Shown: positions 1 through 6,937 of the stretch, piece by piece | How the letters are laid out: every line of letters begins with the position of its first letter | How positions within the stretch are numbered: position 1 is the stretch's first letter | Assembly: GCA_019454705.1 (NCBI GenBank) | Contig: JACFNS010000068.1 | Location: 1-9,319, forward strand | Direction: 5' to 3' | DNA length: 9,319 nt | Source: Taibaiella sp. | Lineage (GTDB): Bacteria > Bacteroidota > Bacteroidia > Chitinophagales > Chitinophagaceae | Translations under genes and position numbers: made by a program | Notes under the pieces: generated by a model | What the model was told of the DNA's origin: nothing | Seen by the model: only the letters and a program-made list of their open reading frames with translations | Database searches by the model: none

Positions 1-632
1 AGAAACAAATCGGGCAGATACCCGCAGGAATAATATTGCACCGGAATAATATCATGATGGAAATATTCGGCGAGGTAATGATTGAAGGAATCCATTCGTT
101 TCGCTTCATGCACATTAAATTTTTTCTTAGGATTCACTATATAACTGACAGTGCCTGATGTATATCTTTTCCAATTGCGTGTCAGATAATCTTTCGGGTT
201 CTTAAGTTTATAAACTTCTGAATTATCTTTTGTCAGCAACACCCAATACACATGGTCTATCATGGGCAGGCTGTCGCAACGTATATATGCAATCTGTGCC
301 AGGTAATCTTTATCCGCTGGCCTTATGCTCATCACATACGGACTGATAGCATCTTTCCCCCTCATATAAAAATAGGTGAGCAAATACATAAACGGCATGG
401 GTCCGTCTGTAAAATCTGATGCCGCCCAATACTCATGACTTAGAAACTCGCCCTCCATATCCATATGGTCGTAAAAGCCGTTAAGGGGTATTTTGAGACT
501 GTCTAAAGTTTTCTGGTTCACCGCATATTTCAGATGTATATCATACGAAACAGGCTTGCTATAGGACACTCGTTGACCTATACTATTGATACATACACCA
601 CACGCAACGAGTAAAAGAAATAACTTATTCAC
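1..632 (-). CDS. Exported protein of unknown function, 3' end outside window
   Basis: An open frame of 210 complete codons runs from a GTG at 630-632 to the left edge with no stop. An in-frame TAG lies two codons before the GTG, so the frame cannot start earlier; no early ATG fits better. The N-terminus (VNKLFLLLVACGVCINSIGQ) is a signal sequence. Cleavage after SIGQ by signal peptidase I is likely; LVAC also resembles a lipobox but sits very early for one. The rest is rich in Tyr, Asp and Met, with no transmembrane segment. Near residues 177-210 a stretch (AKRMDSFNHYLAEYF, then YYSCGYLPDLF) vaguely recalls Bacteroidota proteins with a gluzincin/peptidase-MA-like domain. The HExxH that would decide this lies beyond the window, so I do not assign a function. 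It is divergent from the secreted protein gene at 1207. Confidence 0.75.
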   Translation of the reverse strand, partial: MNKLFLLLVACGVCINSIGQRVSYSKPVSYDIHLKYAVNQKTLDSLKIPLNGFYDHMDMEGEFLSHEYWAASDFTDGPMPFMYLLTYFYMRGKDAISPYVMSIRPADKDYLAQIAYIRCDSLPMIDHVYWVLLTKDNSEVYKLKNPKDYLTRNWKRYTSGTVSYIVNPKKKFNVHEAKRMDSFNHYLAEYFHHDIIPVQYYSCGYLPDLF

Positions 633-736
633 AGGCTATAGATTAGATGAACAATAAACATTATGAAGATAATGATTTATTACAATCCTAGTCTTTAGTA
701 TAGGAATTTTTAATACCCAATTCACTCAATATATCG

Positions 737-744
737 TATATTTG
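737..744 (+). promoter_or_regulatory. Putative -7 promoter element TATATTTG
   Basis: TATATTTG matches the Bacteroidota housekeeping -7 consensus TAnnTTTG exactly. I found no TTG at the expected distance for a -33 element, so support is partial. Transcription would begin near 749-751, about 16 bases before the ATG at 766 and about 88 bases before the end of the T-run at 837. Confidence 0.35.
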
Positions 745-815
745 TTGTAGTAAACCATATAACTCATGAATCCCCGCATTCACCATAAGCCACCACAAAT
801 GATATATTCATCCTC

Positions 816-837
816 CCGCTCTCAAGGCGGTTTTTTT
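816..837 (+). terminator. Short terminator-like hairpin with T7 run
   Basis: CCGCT at 816-820 pairs with GGCGG at 826-830 (five pairs including one G-T wobble) around a five-base loop, followed at once by seven T at 831-837. This is the form of a small intrinsic terminator reading rightward. No recognised plus-strand gene lies upstream; the only candidate transcript is the short one that would start near 750. The stem is short, so it may be fortuitous. Confidence 0.4.
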
Positions 838-864
838 GTTCCCGGTATTTCCCCGGAAAAAACA

Positions 865-970
865 TGTGCAGAGTTAACAAAAGTTAACAAACTACTTCTA
901 ATCAGCTTATTATCAACGTCTTGCAAAGAAGTGCTATCAATTAAACCTGGTTCTGTGAGAGTTAACAAAA
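865..970 (+). repeat. Three direct copies of AGTTAACAAA
   Basis: AGTTAACAAA occurs twice in contiguous tandem (872-881 and 882-891) and again at 960-969, all in the same orientation. Copies 1 and 3 share a longer context: TGTGCAGAGTTAACAAAA at 865-882 and TGTGAGAGTTAACAAAA at 954-970 differ only by one extra base. Each copy contains the palindrome GTTAAC, and the tandem pair is spaced by one helical turn. The arrangement fits repeated binding sites for a regulator, but could also be drift in AT-rich DNA. Confidence 0.5.
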
Positions 971-1057
971 AACGAGTGGACTTACAACTTATTACTTACC
1001 TCTTACAACTAATTATAAAATGACAATCCTATTATAAAACTATCTATATCATATCGC

Positions 1058-1065
1058 TAACTTTA
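1058..1065 (+). promoter_or_regulatory. Weak -7-like element upstream of the secreted protein gene
   Basis: TAACTTTA differs from TAnnTTTG at the last position. A start near 1070-1072 would give a leader of about 135 bases before the preferred ATG at 1207, or about 16 bases before the alternative ATG at 1087. No -33 TTG is seen at proper spacing. Confidence 0.2.
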
Positions 1066-1206
1066 TGTCCTGTTAAAAACACCGCTATGAAACGAGTATC
1101 TAAAAGTCAATCTTTTGCAAAAGGAAGCATGAAGAATAGGCTGCAAAACAAGTTTCTGAAGTTGCAGCGAGTTCCATCTGGCCTTTGTAAAAACAAATAT
1201 TCTCAG

Positions 1207-3123
1207 ATGAACAAAATATTTACCCTTATATATTTGGTATTAATGGCGCATAATGCGCAGGCTCAGCAAGTGCTGTTCAAAGAAACCTTTGAATTAATGC
1301 CGGGCCTCAATTTGTCGCAGGGGTGGAGTTCGGGTGGTTGGCGCACCAGCGAAATGTACAACCTGTATTGCTCTTACTCTTACGTACCTCAGTATAAATA
1401 CTTCGCCAAAGTGGCTGCTATATCAGGCTGCTATGGAGAAAAGGGTGGACCTCGCAACAATAGTAATGTATTCTGTTATACCAAATCCATCAATCTCACA
1501 AGTGTACAAAAAGGCGCGTTTCTCAAATACGATTCTTATTTTAACCGGACAGCGGTCAACAATATACCCGAACGGGCTACGGTAGAAGTGTCTGTTAACG
1601 ATGGCGCCAGTTGGACAGTTTTGCAGGTAGTCCCGCAGGGTAATACTGTGGATTCTTTCACCACCCAATATGTCAACCTCTCGCAATACCTGGGCTACGG
1701 CAATGTACGAATCGGTTTCCGCTACAGCGACCAGGGCCAGAACCAGAAGCTGGGTGGCTGGGCTATCGATGATATCGAGTTGTTTCTCCCGGAGCAAAAA
1801 GACCTTTCACTCGAAATATTCTCGCCTACCGACAGTCTGCTGGCTTTTGCAGTGGTCAACAATACTATTATCCATACAGGCACGGTACTCAACAAAGGGC
1901 TGGATACCATTCACAGTTTTGTAGTGCATTACAAGCGAGGGAGTAGCTACGTACTGTCAGATACATTCAACGCAATCATACCACCACTTACCAAATTCAA
2001 CTTTACACATGATATACCCGATACAGTTTTTCAAACAGGTAAAACAAATATCACTGCATGGATAGTTGTGCCCGGCGATGTCAACAAATCAAACGACACT
2101 ATACACACTTATGTACAGGGTGCCCATTTTATGCCTAAGAAAGTAGTGATGGTAGAAAAAGGTACTGCTACCTGGCATCAGTTTGCACCCATGGGCATTA
2201 CTTATTTTAACATGCTGCATTACGACAATGAGGCCAACCTGGCAGCCATACACAGTACCGACCCCATGGGCTACAAAGCCTACGCCGATTACTTCTACGA
2301 TATGAATTACTACTCAGGCCTGTACTTTATGATCGACCGTAAGTATACCGACTGGGGTATGCTCTTTTCAACTTTCTCACGTCATAAGCAGCACTTTGGC
2401 TATGCCGACCTGGAACTGCATGGAGGCGTGGCAGGCAACAGGATAGATATAGGTGTCACCGTAAAGCCTGCCATTGATATGACGGGCGATTTTCGATTGT
2501 TGCTGTTGATAACAGAAGACAAACTATCCGGCACATCTCCGTACTGGAGGCAGATGAATGCATATGCAGGTGGTAAATGGGGGCCGATGGGTGGCTTTGA
2601 GAATAAACCTGATACCATACCAGCACAGGATATGCAGTACGATTTCGTTGCGAGAAAAATAACTCCGGCACCAGACGGTAGCCCAACTTTTGCCACCGAG
2701 CTAAAGTATGGCGGCAATTATTACAAAAAGTTCAACATCAGGCTGGAAGAAGAATGGAACAGGAACAACCTGCGCGCGATAGTGATGCTGCTGCGCAACG
2801 ATGACACACTTATACTCAACAGTGCCAAACTCAACTACTTCCTGAATGTTGCGGGAGATGAAAAAGAAATCAGCCGAACGGGCATCTACCCTAACCCGGC
2901 CAATGAATATACCACGCTGGAATTTGAAGCCAAAGGCAATAGCAAAGCCGATGTTTGGGTAGCGGACATCAACGGGCGCAGGCTGCTCTCCCTGCAACCG
3001 GCTACTGTCAATGGCATTAATAAACTGCAGATACCTACGTACAACTTGCCCACCGGGCTGTACATCATCAATGTACTCACCGGGGAGGCAAAACATTCGT
3101 TGAAGTTGCAGGTTGTACATTAA
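1207..3123 (+). CDS. Type IX-secreted protein with jelly-roll and CxxC-less Omp28-like domains
   Basis: This 638-residue protein is probably exported by Sec and then by the type IX system to the cell surface or medium. Residues 1-20 are a signal peptide (MNKIFTLIYLVLMAHNAQAQ). Residues about 26-195 resemble the MAM/'choice-of-anchor J' jelly-roll, ending in the typical GWAIDDIEL (184-192). Residues about 196-305 look like a CARDB/Ig-type beta domain. From about 312 an Omp28-like thioredoxin-fold domain follows: VVMVEKGTATWHQFAPMG aligns with the family's 'EEFTGTWCxxCPxG', then HSTDPMG (349-355) and IDR (376-378). The CxxC is replaced by H-Q-F-A (324-327). Residues 554-638, with YPNPANEYTTLEF (561-573) and LPTGLYIINV, form a type A sorting domain. 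The frame is open back to an ATG at 1087, but that start would put 40 basic residues before the signal peptide, so 1207 is preferred. No terminator is visible; the stop lies 22 bases from that of the convergent transporter gene. Confidence 0.9.
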   Translation: MNKIFTLIYLVLMAHNAQAQQVLFKETFELMPGLNLSQGWSSGGWRTSEMYNLYCSYSYVPQYKYFAKVAAISGCYGEKGGPRNNSNVFCYTKSINLTSVQKGAFLKYDSYFNRTAVNNIPERATVEVSVNDGASWTVLQVVPQGNTVDSFTTQYVNLSQYLGYGNVRIGFRYSDQGQNQKLGGWAIDDIELFLPEQKDLSLEIFSPTDSLLAFAVVNNTIIHTGTVLNKGLDTIHSFVVHYKRGSSYVLSDTFNAIIPPLTKFNFTHDIPDTVFQTGKTNITAWIVVPGDVNKSNDTIHTYVQGAHFMPKKVVMVEKGTATWHQFAPMGITYFNMLHYDNEANLAAIHSTDPMGYKAYADYFYDMNYYSGLYFMIDRKYTDWGMLFSTFSRHKQHFGYADLELHGGVAGNRIDIGVTVKPAIDMTGDFRLLLLITEDKLSGTSPYWRQMNAYAGGKWGPMGGFENKPDTIPAQDMQYDFVARKITPAPDGSPTFATELKYGGNYYKKFNIRLEEEWNRNNLRAIVMLLRNDDTLILNSAKLNYFLNVAGDEKEISRTGIYPNPANEYTTLEFEAKGNSKADVWVADINGRRLLSLQPATVNGINKLQIPTYNLPTGLYIINVLTGEAKHSLKLQVVH

Positions 3124-3145
3124 AACCCGCAAGACAATTGTTTGG

Positions 3146-5506
3146 CTATGCGTCGCTGTTATCTTTATCGTCTTCGCCTACCAGCCATTCCGGCGACTTG
3201 CTTTTACGCAATACCTTGTCCATCCATAGCAATAACGCCGGCATGAGAATGAGGTTTGTAATCATCGCAATCAAAAGTGTGATGGAAGTAAGTAGCCCCA
3301 GCGACTTGGTACCGTCGAAACGGGAAAGGATGAACACCCCGAAACCCGCTATCAGTATCAGCGAGGTGTATATGATGCTCAGGCCTGTGTCGTTAATGGT
3401 CTTGTGTACGGTATCAGCAATATTGTCGTTGTTGCGTGGCAGCTCCTGCCTGAAGTTGACTAAGAAGCGGATAGTAACATCCACCGTAATACCCAGCGCT
3501 ATGCTGAACACCAGTACGGTAGATGGTTTCAGTACGATATTGCTCCAGCCCATAATACCGGCGGTGATAATCAGCGGTATCAGGTTGATGACTATAGAGA
3601 TGAGTAGTATCCTCCAACTGCGGAACAGGAATATCATACAACCGAATATCATGATGAACGCCAGGGCTATACTATCGCGCAGACTGTGGATGATGAAGCG
3701 GCTGCCTTCAAGAAATACCACACTGGTGCCGGTAAAGGTGACATCGTATTTAGAAGTGTCGAACAACTCCATAGCCTTGGGGCGCAAGCTGTCCAGCAGT
3801 ACCGGCAGTCGGTTGGTGCCCACATCGGCTATATTGATGCTGAGCCTGGCGGTTTGTTTGTTGCTGTCTACAAATGAACTGGTCACACGGCCAAACATGC
3901 TCTTCTTATCGCCATTGCCGCGCAGGTAAGGTTGTATAAAGGCCGCATCAAACATATTGGGTACACCATAGCTGCTGCTGTCGCCATTGTAATAAGCCTG
4001 TCGCGCAAATTTGACTCCCTCAACATATGACAACGCCCTACCCATCTCAGGAAACTTGTCCAGGTGTTGGTTCAGTTCTTCTACTTTCTGCATTACAGTC
4101 AGACTGGTAGCCCCTCCTTTGCGGCGGGTGTCCACCACTATTTCCAGCGGCATCACACCTGTAAAATGCTTTTCAAAGAATTTGAGGTCTGTATATACCT
4201 TATCATCTTCGGGCAGGTCGTCCACTATGTAACCTACGGTTTTCAGCTGGTATATACCTACAAATGATACGATGACTATGAGTGCTGAAAAGCCATATAT
4301 CCACTTGCGGTGACTGAATACCCAGTTAGTATTATAGTTCAGCAGTTTGTTAATCCATTTGCTCTCCAAGTAGTGCGTATGCCTGCCTTTGGGTGGCGAC
4401 AGGAAGCTGTACAGTGCCGGGATGAATATCAATGAGATAACAAAAAGCGCTGTGATGCTTATAGCTGCTACTATACCAAAAGTCCGCAGCAGGTTACTCT
4501 CGGTAAAAGCGAATACACCAAAACCAATAGCTGTAGTCATATTGGTAAACAGCGTAACGATACCCATCCTGTCCACCATGCGCAGCAGGGCTTTAGTTTT
4601 GTTGGGGTTACGCTGGTACTCTGTATGGTACTTATTCAGGAAGTAGATGCAGTTAGGTATACCTATCACGACTATCAGGGATGGAATCAGCCCGGTAAGT
4701 ATAGTTATCTCGTACCCAAGTAATACAATGATGCCTTGTGTCCAAAGTACCCCTATACCTACCATAAGCATAGAGGTAAGTACAGCCATAAACGAACGGA
4801 AGAACAGTGCAAGGATGATAGCCGTAAGCGAGAAAGACAAGATAAGGAAGAGCCTCATTTCGTCTTTAATCATAGTCATTACCTGCGCACGTATATAGGG
4901 CAGGCCGGAGTAATGCATCTCTGTTCCTGTTTCTGCCCCAAACTCTTCGGTTATGCGTATTATTTCCTTTACAACTACCTGGCGCTTCTTAGAGTTGATG
5001 ACATCTTTATTGATACTAAGGGCCATCATGTATGCCCCGGTTTGGGGATTGTATAATAATCCCCTGTAAAAAGGCAGGTTGAGAAAAGCAGTTTTGTAAG
5101 AGTCTGCATGCTGAACGCCTATAGCGTCAGCCAGCTTAATAGTTTTGAGTTTGTTGGTAGTAGTGTCTTTTATTATGTTGATAGCTCCCGGTACGCTCAG
5201 GATATGCTCAACAGCCTCTACTTTCTCCAGCTTTGAAACAAGGGCGGCATATCTGGTAAAGAACTGCGGCTCAAAAAAGTCCTTCTTCTCCACCCCGATG
5301 ACCATCATATTACCATCTTCGCCAAACTTCTTGCGGAATTCCTGGTACTCCAGGTATTTAGGGTTATCGCGGGGGATAGCATCGGCGTACATATAACTCA
5401 ACTGTACCTGGGATGCCTTATAACCCATAAACACAGTGGCTATCAGTAGGATGACCAACAATGCAACACGAAACTTGATAATAAAGGCCGCTACTTTATG
5501 CCACAT
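3146..5506 (-). CDS. RND-superfamily transporter of the HAE3/MMPL type
   Basis: This 786-residue inner-membrane protein has the internally duplicated RND layout. TM1 is at about 9-28, a large extracytoplasmic loop at 29-215, and TM2-6 between about 216 and 367. The second half repeats this with TM7 at 400-420, a second loop to about 610, and TM8-12 up to about 762. The length suits the HAE3/MMPL branch (about 750-900) rather than AcrB-type pumps (over 1000), so it should work without the classical adaptor; substrates may be lipids or other hydrophobic molecules, which the sequence does not settle. TM10 keeps the proton-relay type motif (LGITVDVTIRFL, Asp676). The matching TM4 site reads GIPNCIYFLNKYH, with Pro284-Asn285 where many members have Val-Asp. 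The gene is last in a minus-strand run, 48 bases after a lipoprotein gene, with its own promoter-like element. No alternative ATG, GTG or TTG fits just upstream. Confidence 0.9.
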   Translation of the reverse strand: MWHKVAAFIIKFRVALLVILLIATVFMGYKASQVQLSYMYADAIPRDNPKYLEYQEFRKKFGEDGNMMVIGVEKKDFFEPQFFTRYAALVSKLEKVEAVEHILSVPGAINIIKDTTTNKLKTIKLADAIGVQHADSYKTAFLNLPFYRGLLYNPQTGAYMMALSINKDVINSKKRQVVVKEIIRITEEFGAETGTEMHYSGLPYIRAQVMTMIKDEMRLFLILSFSLTAIILALFFRSFMAVLTSMLMVGIGVLWTQGIIVLLGYEITILTGLIPSLIVVIGIPNCIYFLNKYHTEYQRNPNKTKALLRMVDRMGIVTLFTNMTTAIGFGVFAFTESNLLRTFGIVAAISITALFVISLIFIPALYSFLSPPKGRHTHYLESKWINKLLNYNTNWVFSHRKWIYGFSALIVIVSFVGIYQLKTVGYIVDDLPEDDKVYTDLKFFEKHFTGVMPLEIVVDTRRKGGATSLTVMQKVEELNQHLDKFPEMGRALSYVEGVKFARQAYYNGDSSSYGVPNMFDAAFIQPYLRGNGDKKSMFGRVTSSFVDSNKQTARLSINIADVGTNRLPVLLDSLRPKAMELFDTSKYDVTFTGTSVVFLEGSRFIIHSLRDSIALAFIMIFGCMIFLFRSWRILLISIVINLIPLIITAGIMGWSNIVLKPSTVLVFSIALGITVDVTIRFLVNFRQELPRNNDNIADTVHKTINDTGLSIIYTSLILIAGFGVFILSRFDGTKSLGLLTSITLLIAMITNLILMPALLLWMDKVLRKSKSPEWLVGEDDKDNSDA

Positions 5507-5529
5507 TCCAATAATCTGATTATGAGGCG

Positions 5530-5537
5530 CAAAAGTA
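5530..5537 (-). promoter_or_regulatory. Putative -7 promoter element TACTTTTG for the RND gene
   Basis: On the minus strand, TACTTTTG within CCGTACTTTTGCGCC matches TAnnTTTG exactly. It lies in the 48-base gap before the transporter gene. Transcription would start near 5524, giving a leader of roughly 18 bases, the short spacing usual in Bacteroidota. A TTTG is present upstream but only 9 bases away, so the -33 element is not supported. The transporter could therefore be expressed alone as well as by read-through from the lipoprotein gene. Confidence 0.45.
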
Positions 5538-5554
5538 CGGAAAAAACAAACGAC

Positions 5555-6058
5555 CTACTTTCGGAGCAAATAGTGGCCGTTAGCGTCTCTCTGTACTTCC
5601 TTCCCATTGAACTTCACACCATCCAGGTAGTGGGTCACGCCACATACGTGGTGCTCAGAACGGGTGATGAACTCGATAGTATCCGTATCATCGCCCGCCC
5701 ATTGCAGCAGCAGGGTAAAACATTCCTTATCCTCGCCTGTTATGGGCTGGCGCATATTGTCGAAGTAGAAATAGTAGCTCTCTAACCCGCCTGCCCCTGT
5801 CTGTACCTTCTTTTTGGGCAGGGCGTTATCAGTATGGCAGGGCTGACGGGCTACCAGCGAGTCAAATGACAGGGCATCGGGTGTACCGGACGCTAATAAA
5901 TCTTTGCCATCGGCATTTATAATACGAAACTTAGCCTGGGGCACAGGGGCAGGCAGGTTGGCGGTACTGTCGTCACAATTTTCGGTCTTATAGCATGATT
6001 GAGCTGTTAGTATTACTACAGCAGACAATATATAAAGCAGGTATTTGTTCAATTTCAT
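5555..6058 (-). CDS. Small outer-envelope lipoprotein of unknown function
   Basis: This 167-residue protein has a clear lipoprotein signal: positive start (MKLNK), hydrophobic core, and lipobox LTAQSC with Cys22 as the lipidated residue. The mature part has four more cysteines (28, 74, 113, 139), compatible with two disulfides in the periplasm. It has a likely beta-rich fold with segments AKFRIINADGKDLLAS (42-57), ESYYFYFDN (93-101), DTDTIEFITR (124-133) and YLDGVKFNGKEV (144-155). This pattern recalls small hypothetical lipoproteins of Bacteroidota, but I cannot name a family or function. It lies 33 bases after the amidase stop and 48 bases before the transporter start on the same strand, so co-transcription is plausible. 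A role as an accessory to the RND transporter is only a guess from position. Confidence 0.85.
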   Translation of the reverse strand: MKLNKYLLYILSAVVILTAQSCYKTENCDDSTANLPAPVPQAKFRIINADGKDLLASGTPDALSFDSLVARQPCHTDNALPKKKVQTGAGGLESYYFYFDNMRQPITGEDKECFTLLLQWAGDDTDTIEFITRSEHHVCGVTHYLDGVKFNGKEVQRDANGHYLLRK

Positions 6059-6091
6059 GAGTACGGCATTAAATCTGTATAAAAATAAAAA

Positions 6092-6883
6092 TTATTCCTT
6101 ATCCAATATGATAAACTTGTCCGCATCATCCAGGAAAGAGAATTGAGTGCGGGCCTGTTCTACAGTTTCCTTGTCAATAGTTATAGTATGGCATACTGCC
6201 GAACCCGTCTGTTGCCAGATGGGCTCTCCCAGCGGGCCGAATACGCTACTGTCGCCGCTATAAGCGATACCATTGCCGTCTTTGCCTACCCTGTTCACGC
6301 CTATAGCGTAACCCAGGTTCTCTATAGCCCTTGCCTGCAGCAAGGTTTTCCAGGCCAGGCTGCGGCGCTCGGGCCAGTTGGCTACGTATAGCAGCACATC
6401 GTATTCTTTATTCCTGTTGCGCGCCCATACCGGGAAACGCAGGTCGTAGCAAACCAGCAAGCAGATACGTATGCCTTTTACACTTACTATCAGCCGTTTT
6501 TCTCCGGCGTGGTAGTGCTTGTCTTCGTTAGCATAGCCAAACAGGTGGCGCTTATCGTAATATGCCAACTTACCATCCGGCTGCACCCAAATCAGGCGGT
6601 TGAAGTATTTACCTTCATCCTCTATGATAACGCTACCTGTAAGTATGCAGCCGTATTTAGCTGCCATTGCTTTCATCCATAATACTGTAGGCCCGTCCAT
6701 TGTCTCCGCCAGGCGTTCAGGCGCCATGCTGAAGCCTGTAGTGAACATCTCCGGCAGTACCACTATTTCCATTCGCTCATGCACACCTGCAAGGTATTGC
6801 TCATACATAGCCAGGTTAGCCTGTTTATCCTCCCATTTTATATCCGGTTGCACTAATGTGAACTTCAATTGTTGTGCCGCCAT
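6092..6883 (-). CDS. yafV: Omega-amidase of the nitrilase superfamily (YafV/Nit2 type)
   Basis: This 263-residue cytosolic enzyme should hydrolyse the amide of 2-oxoglutaramate, and perhaps 2-oxosuccinamate, to the oxo acid and ammonia. That recycles the product of glutamine transaminases, including those closing methionine salvage. The nitrilase Glu-Lys-Cys triad is visible: Glu45 in LPEMFTTGF, Lys111 in YYDKRHLF and Cys145 in LVCYDLRFPVWARN. Further YafV-like signatures are YVANWPERRSLAWKTLLQARAIEN and NRVGKDGNGIAYSGDS (196-211). Length matches E. coli YafV as I remember it (about 256). The start is firm: an in-frame TAA lies two codons before the ATG. It is first in the run with the lipoprotein and transporter genes, and divergent from the gene at 6938 with 54 bases between starts. 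No methionine salvage gene is nearby. Confidence 0.92.
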   Translation of the reverse strand: MAAQQLKFTLVQPDIKWEDKQANLAMYEQYLAGVHERMEIVVLPEMFTTGFSMAPERLAETMDGPTVLWMKAMAAKYGCILTGSVIIEDEGKYFNRLIWVQPDGKLAYYDKRHLFGYANEDKHYHAGEKRLIVSVKGIRICLLVCYDLRFPVWARNRNKEYDVLLYVANWPERRSLAWKTLLQARAIENLGYAIGVNRVGKDGNGIAYSGDSSVFGPLGEPIWQQTGSAVCHTITIDKETVEQARTQFSFLDDADKFIILDKE

Positions 6884-6905
6884 AGCTCGTTACATTTTTA
6901 TTTAA

Positions 6906-6913
6906 TACTTTTG
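6906..6913 (+). promoter_or_regulatory. Putative -7 promoter element TACTTTTG for the lipocalin-like gene
   Basis: TACTTTTG matches TAnnTTTG exactly and sits 24 bases before the ATG at 6938. Transcription would begin near 6919, leaving a leader of about 19 bases. This would exclude the upstream in-frame ATG at 6869, which lies inside the divergent amidase gene, and so supports the 6938 start. No properly spaced -33 TTG is evident. Confidence 0.5.
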
Positions 6914-6937
6914 AACCGTACTAAGAAAACACAAGAT

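Larger units (their letters stand above)
633..1206. other. Long AT-rich intergenic region between divergent genes
   Basis: These 574 bases separate two divergent genes for exported proteins. They contain a TATATTTG promoter-like element at 737-744, a short GC hairpin with seven T at 816-837, an imperfect inverted repeat at 839-858 (TTCC.GG against CC.GGAA), three direct copies of AGTTAACAAA between 872 and 969, and a weak promoter-like TAACTTTA at 1058-1065. An open frame at 766-1023 crosses the hairpin and repeats. Its product has no signal, domain or gene-like composition, so I do not call it a gene. From 1087 the frame of the downstream gene is already open, but those codons look like untranslated leader. 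Confidence 0.7.

Noticed and set aside
625..633. TTATTCACA, matching the DnaA-box consensus TTATNCACA
   Set aside because: It is a single site overlapping the GTG start of the left-edge gene, with no cluster of boxes and no dnaA, dnaN or similar gene nearby, so it is not evidence for an origin.
766..1023. Open frame of 85 codons in the divergent intergenic region
   Set aside because: It crosses a terminator-like hairpin and the AGTTAACAAA repeats, has no domain or signal, and its composition looks like translated AT-rich spacer. A short leader peptide at its start remains possible and is treated under the RNA finding.
1246..1258. Inverted repeat GCGCAT-A-ATGCGC
   Set aside because: It lies within the signal-peptide codons (MAHNAQA) and has a one-base loop; it is most likely chance.
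3124..3145. Possible shared terminator between the convergent secreted-protein and transporter genes
   Set aside because: The 22-base gap holds only the small palindrome ACAATTGT and no GC stem or T-run.
3138..3929. Plus-strand open frame of 263 codons antisense to the RND transporter gene
   Set aside because: The minus-strand frame is a clear transporter with duplicated TM layout. The antisense product is Ser/Leu/Ile-rich without recognisable features, as expected for the complement of a membrane protein gene.
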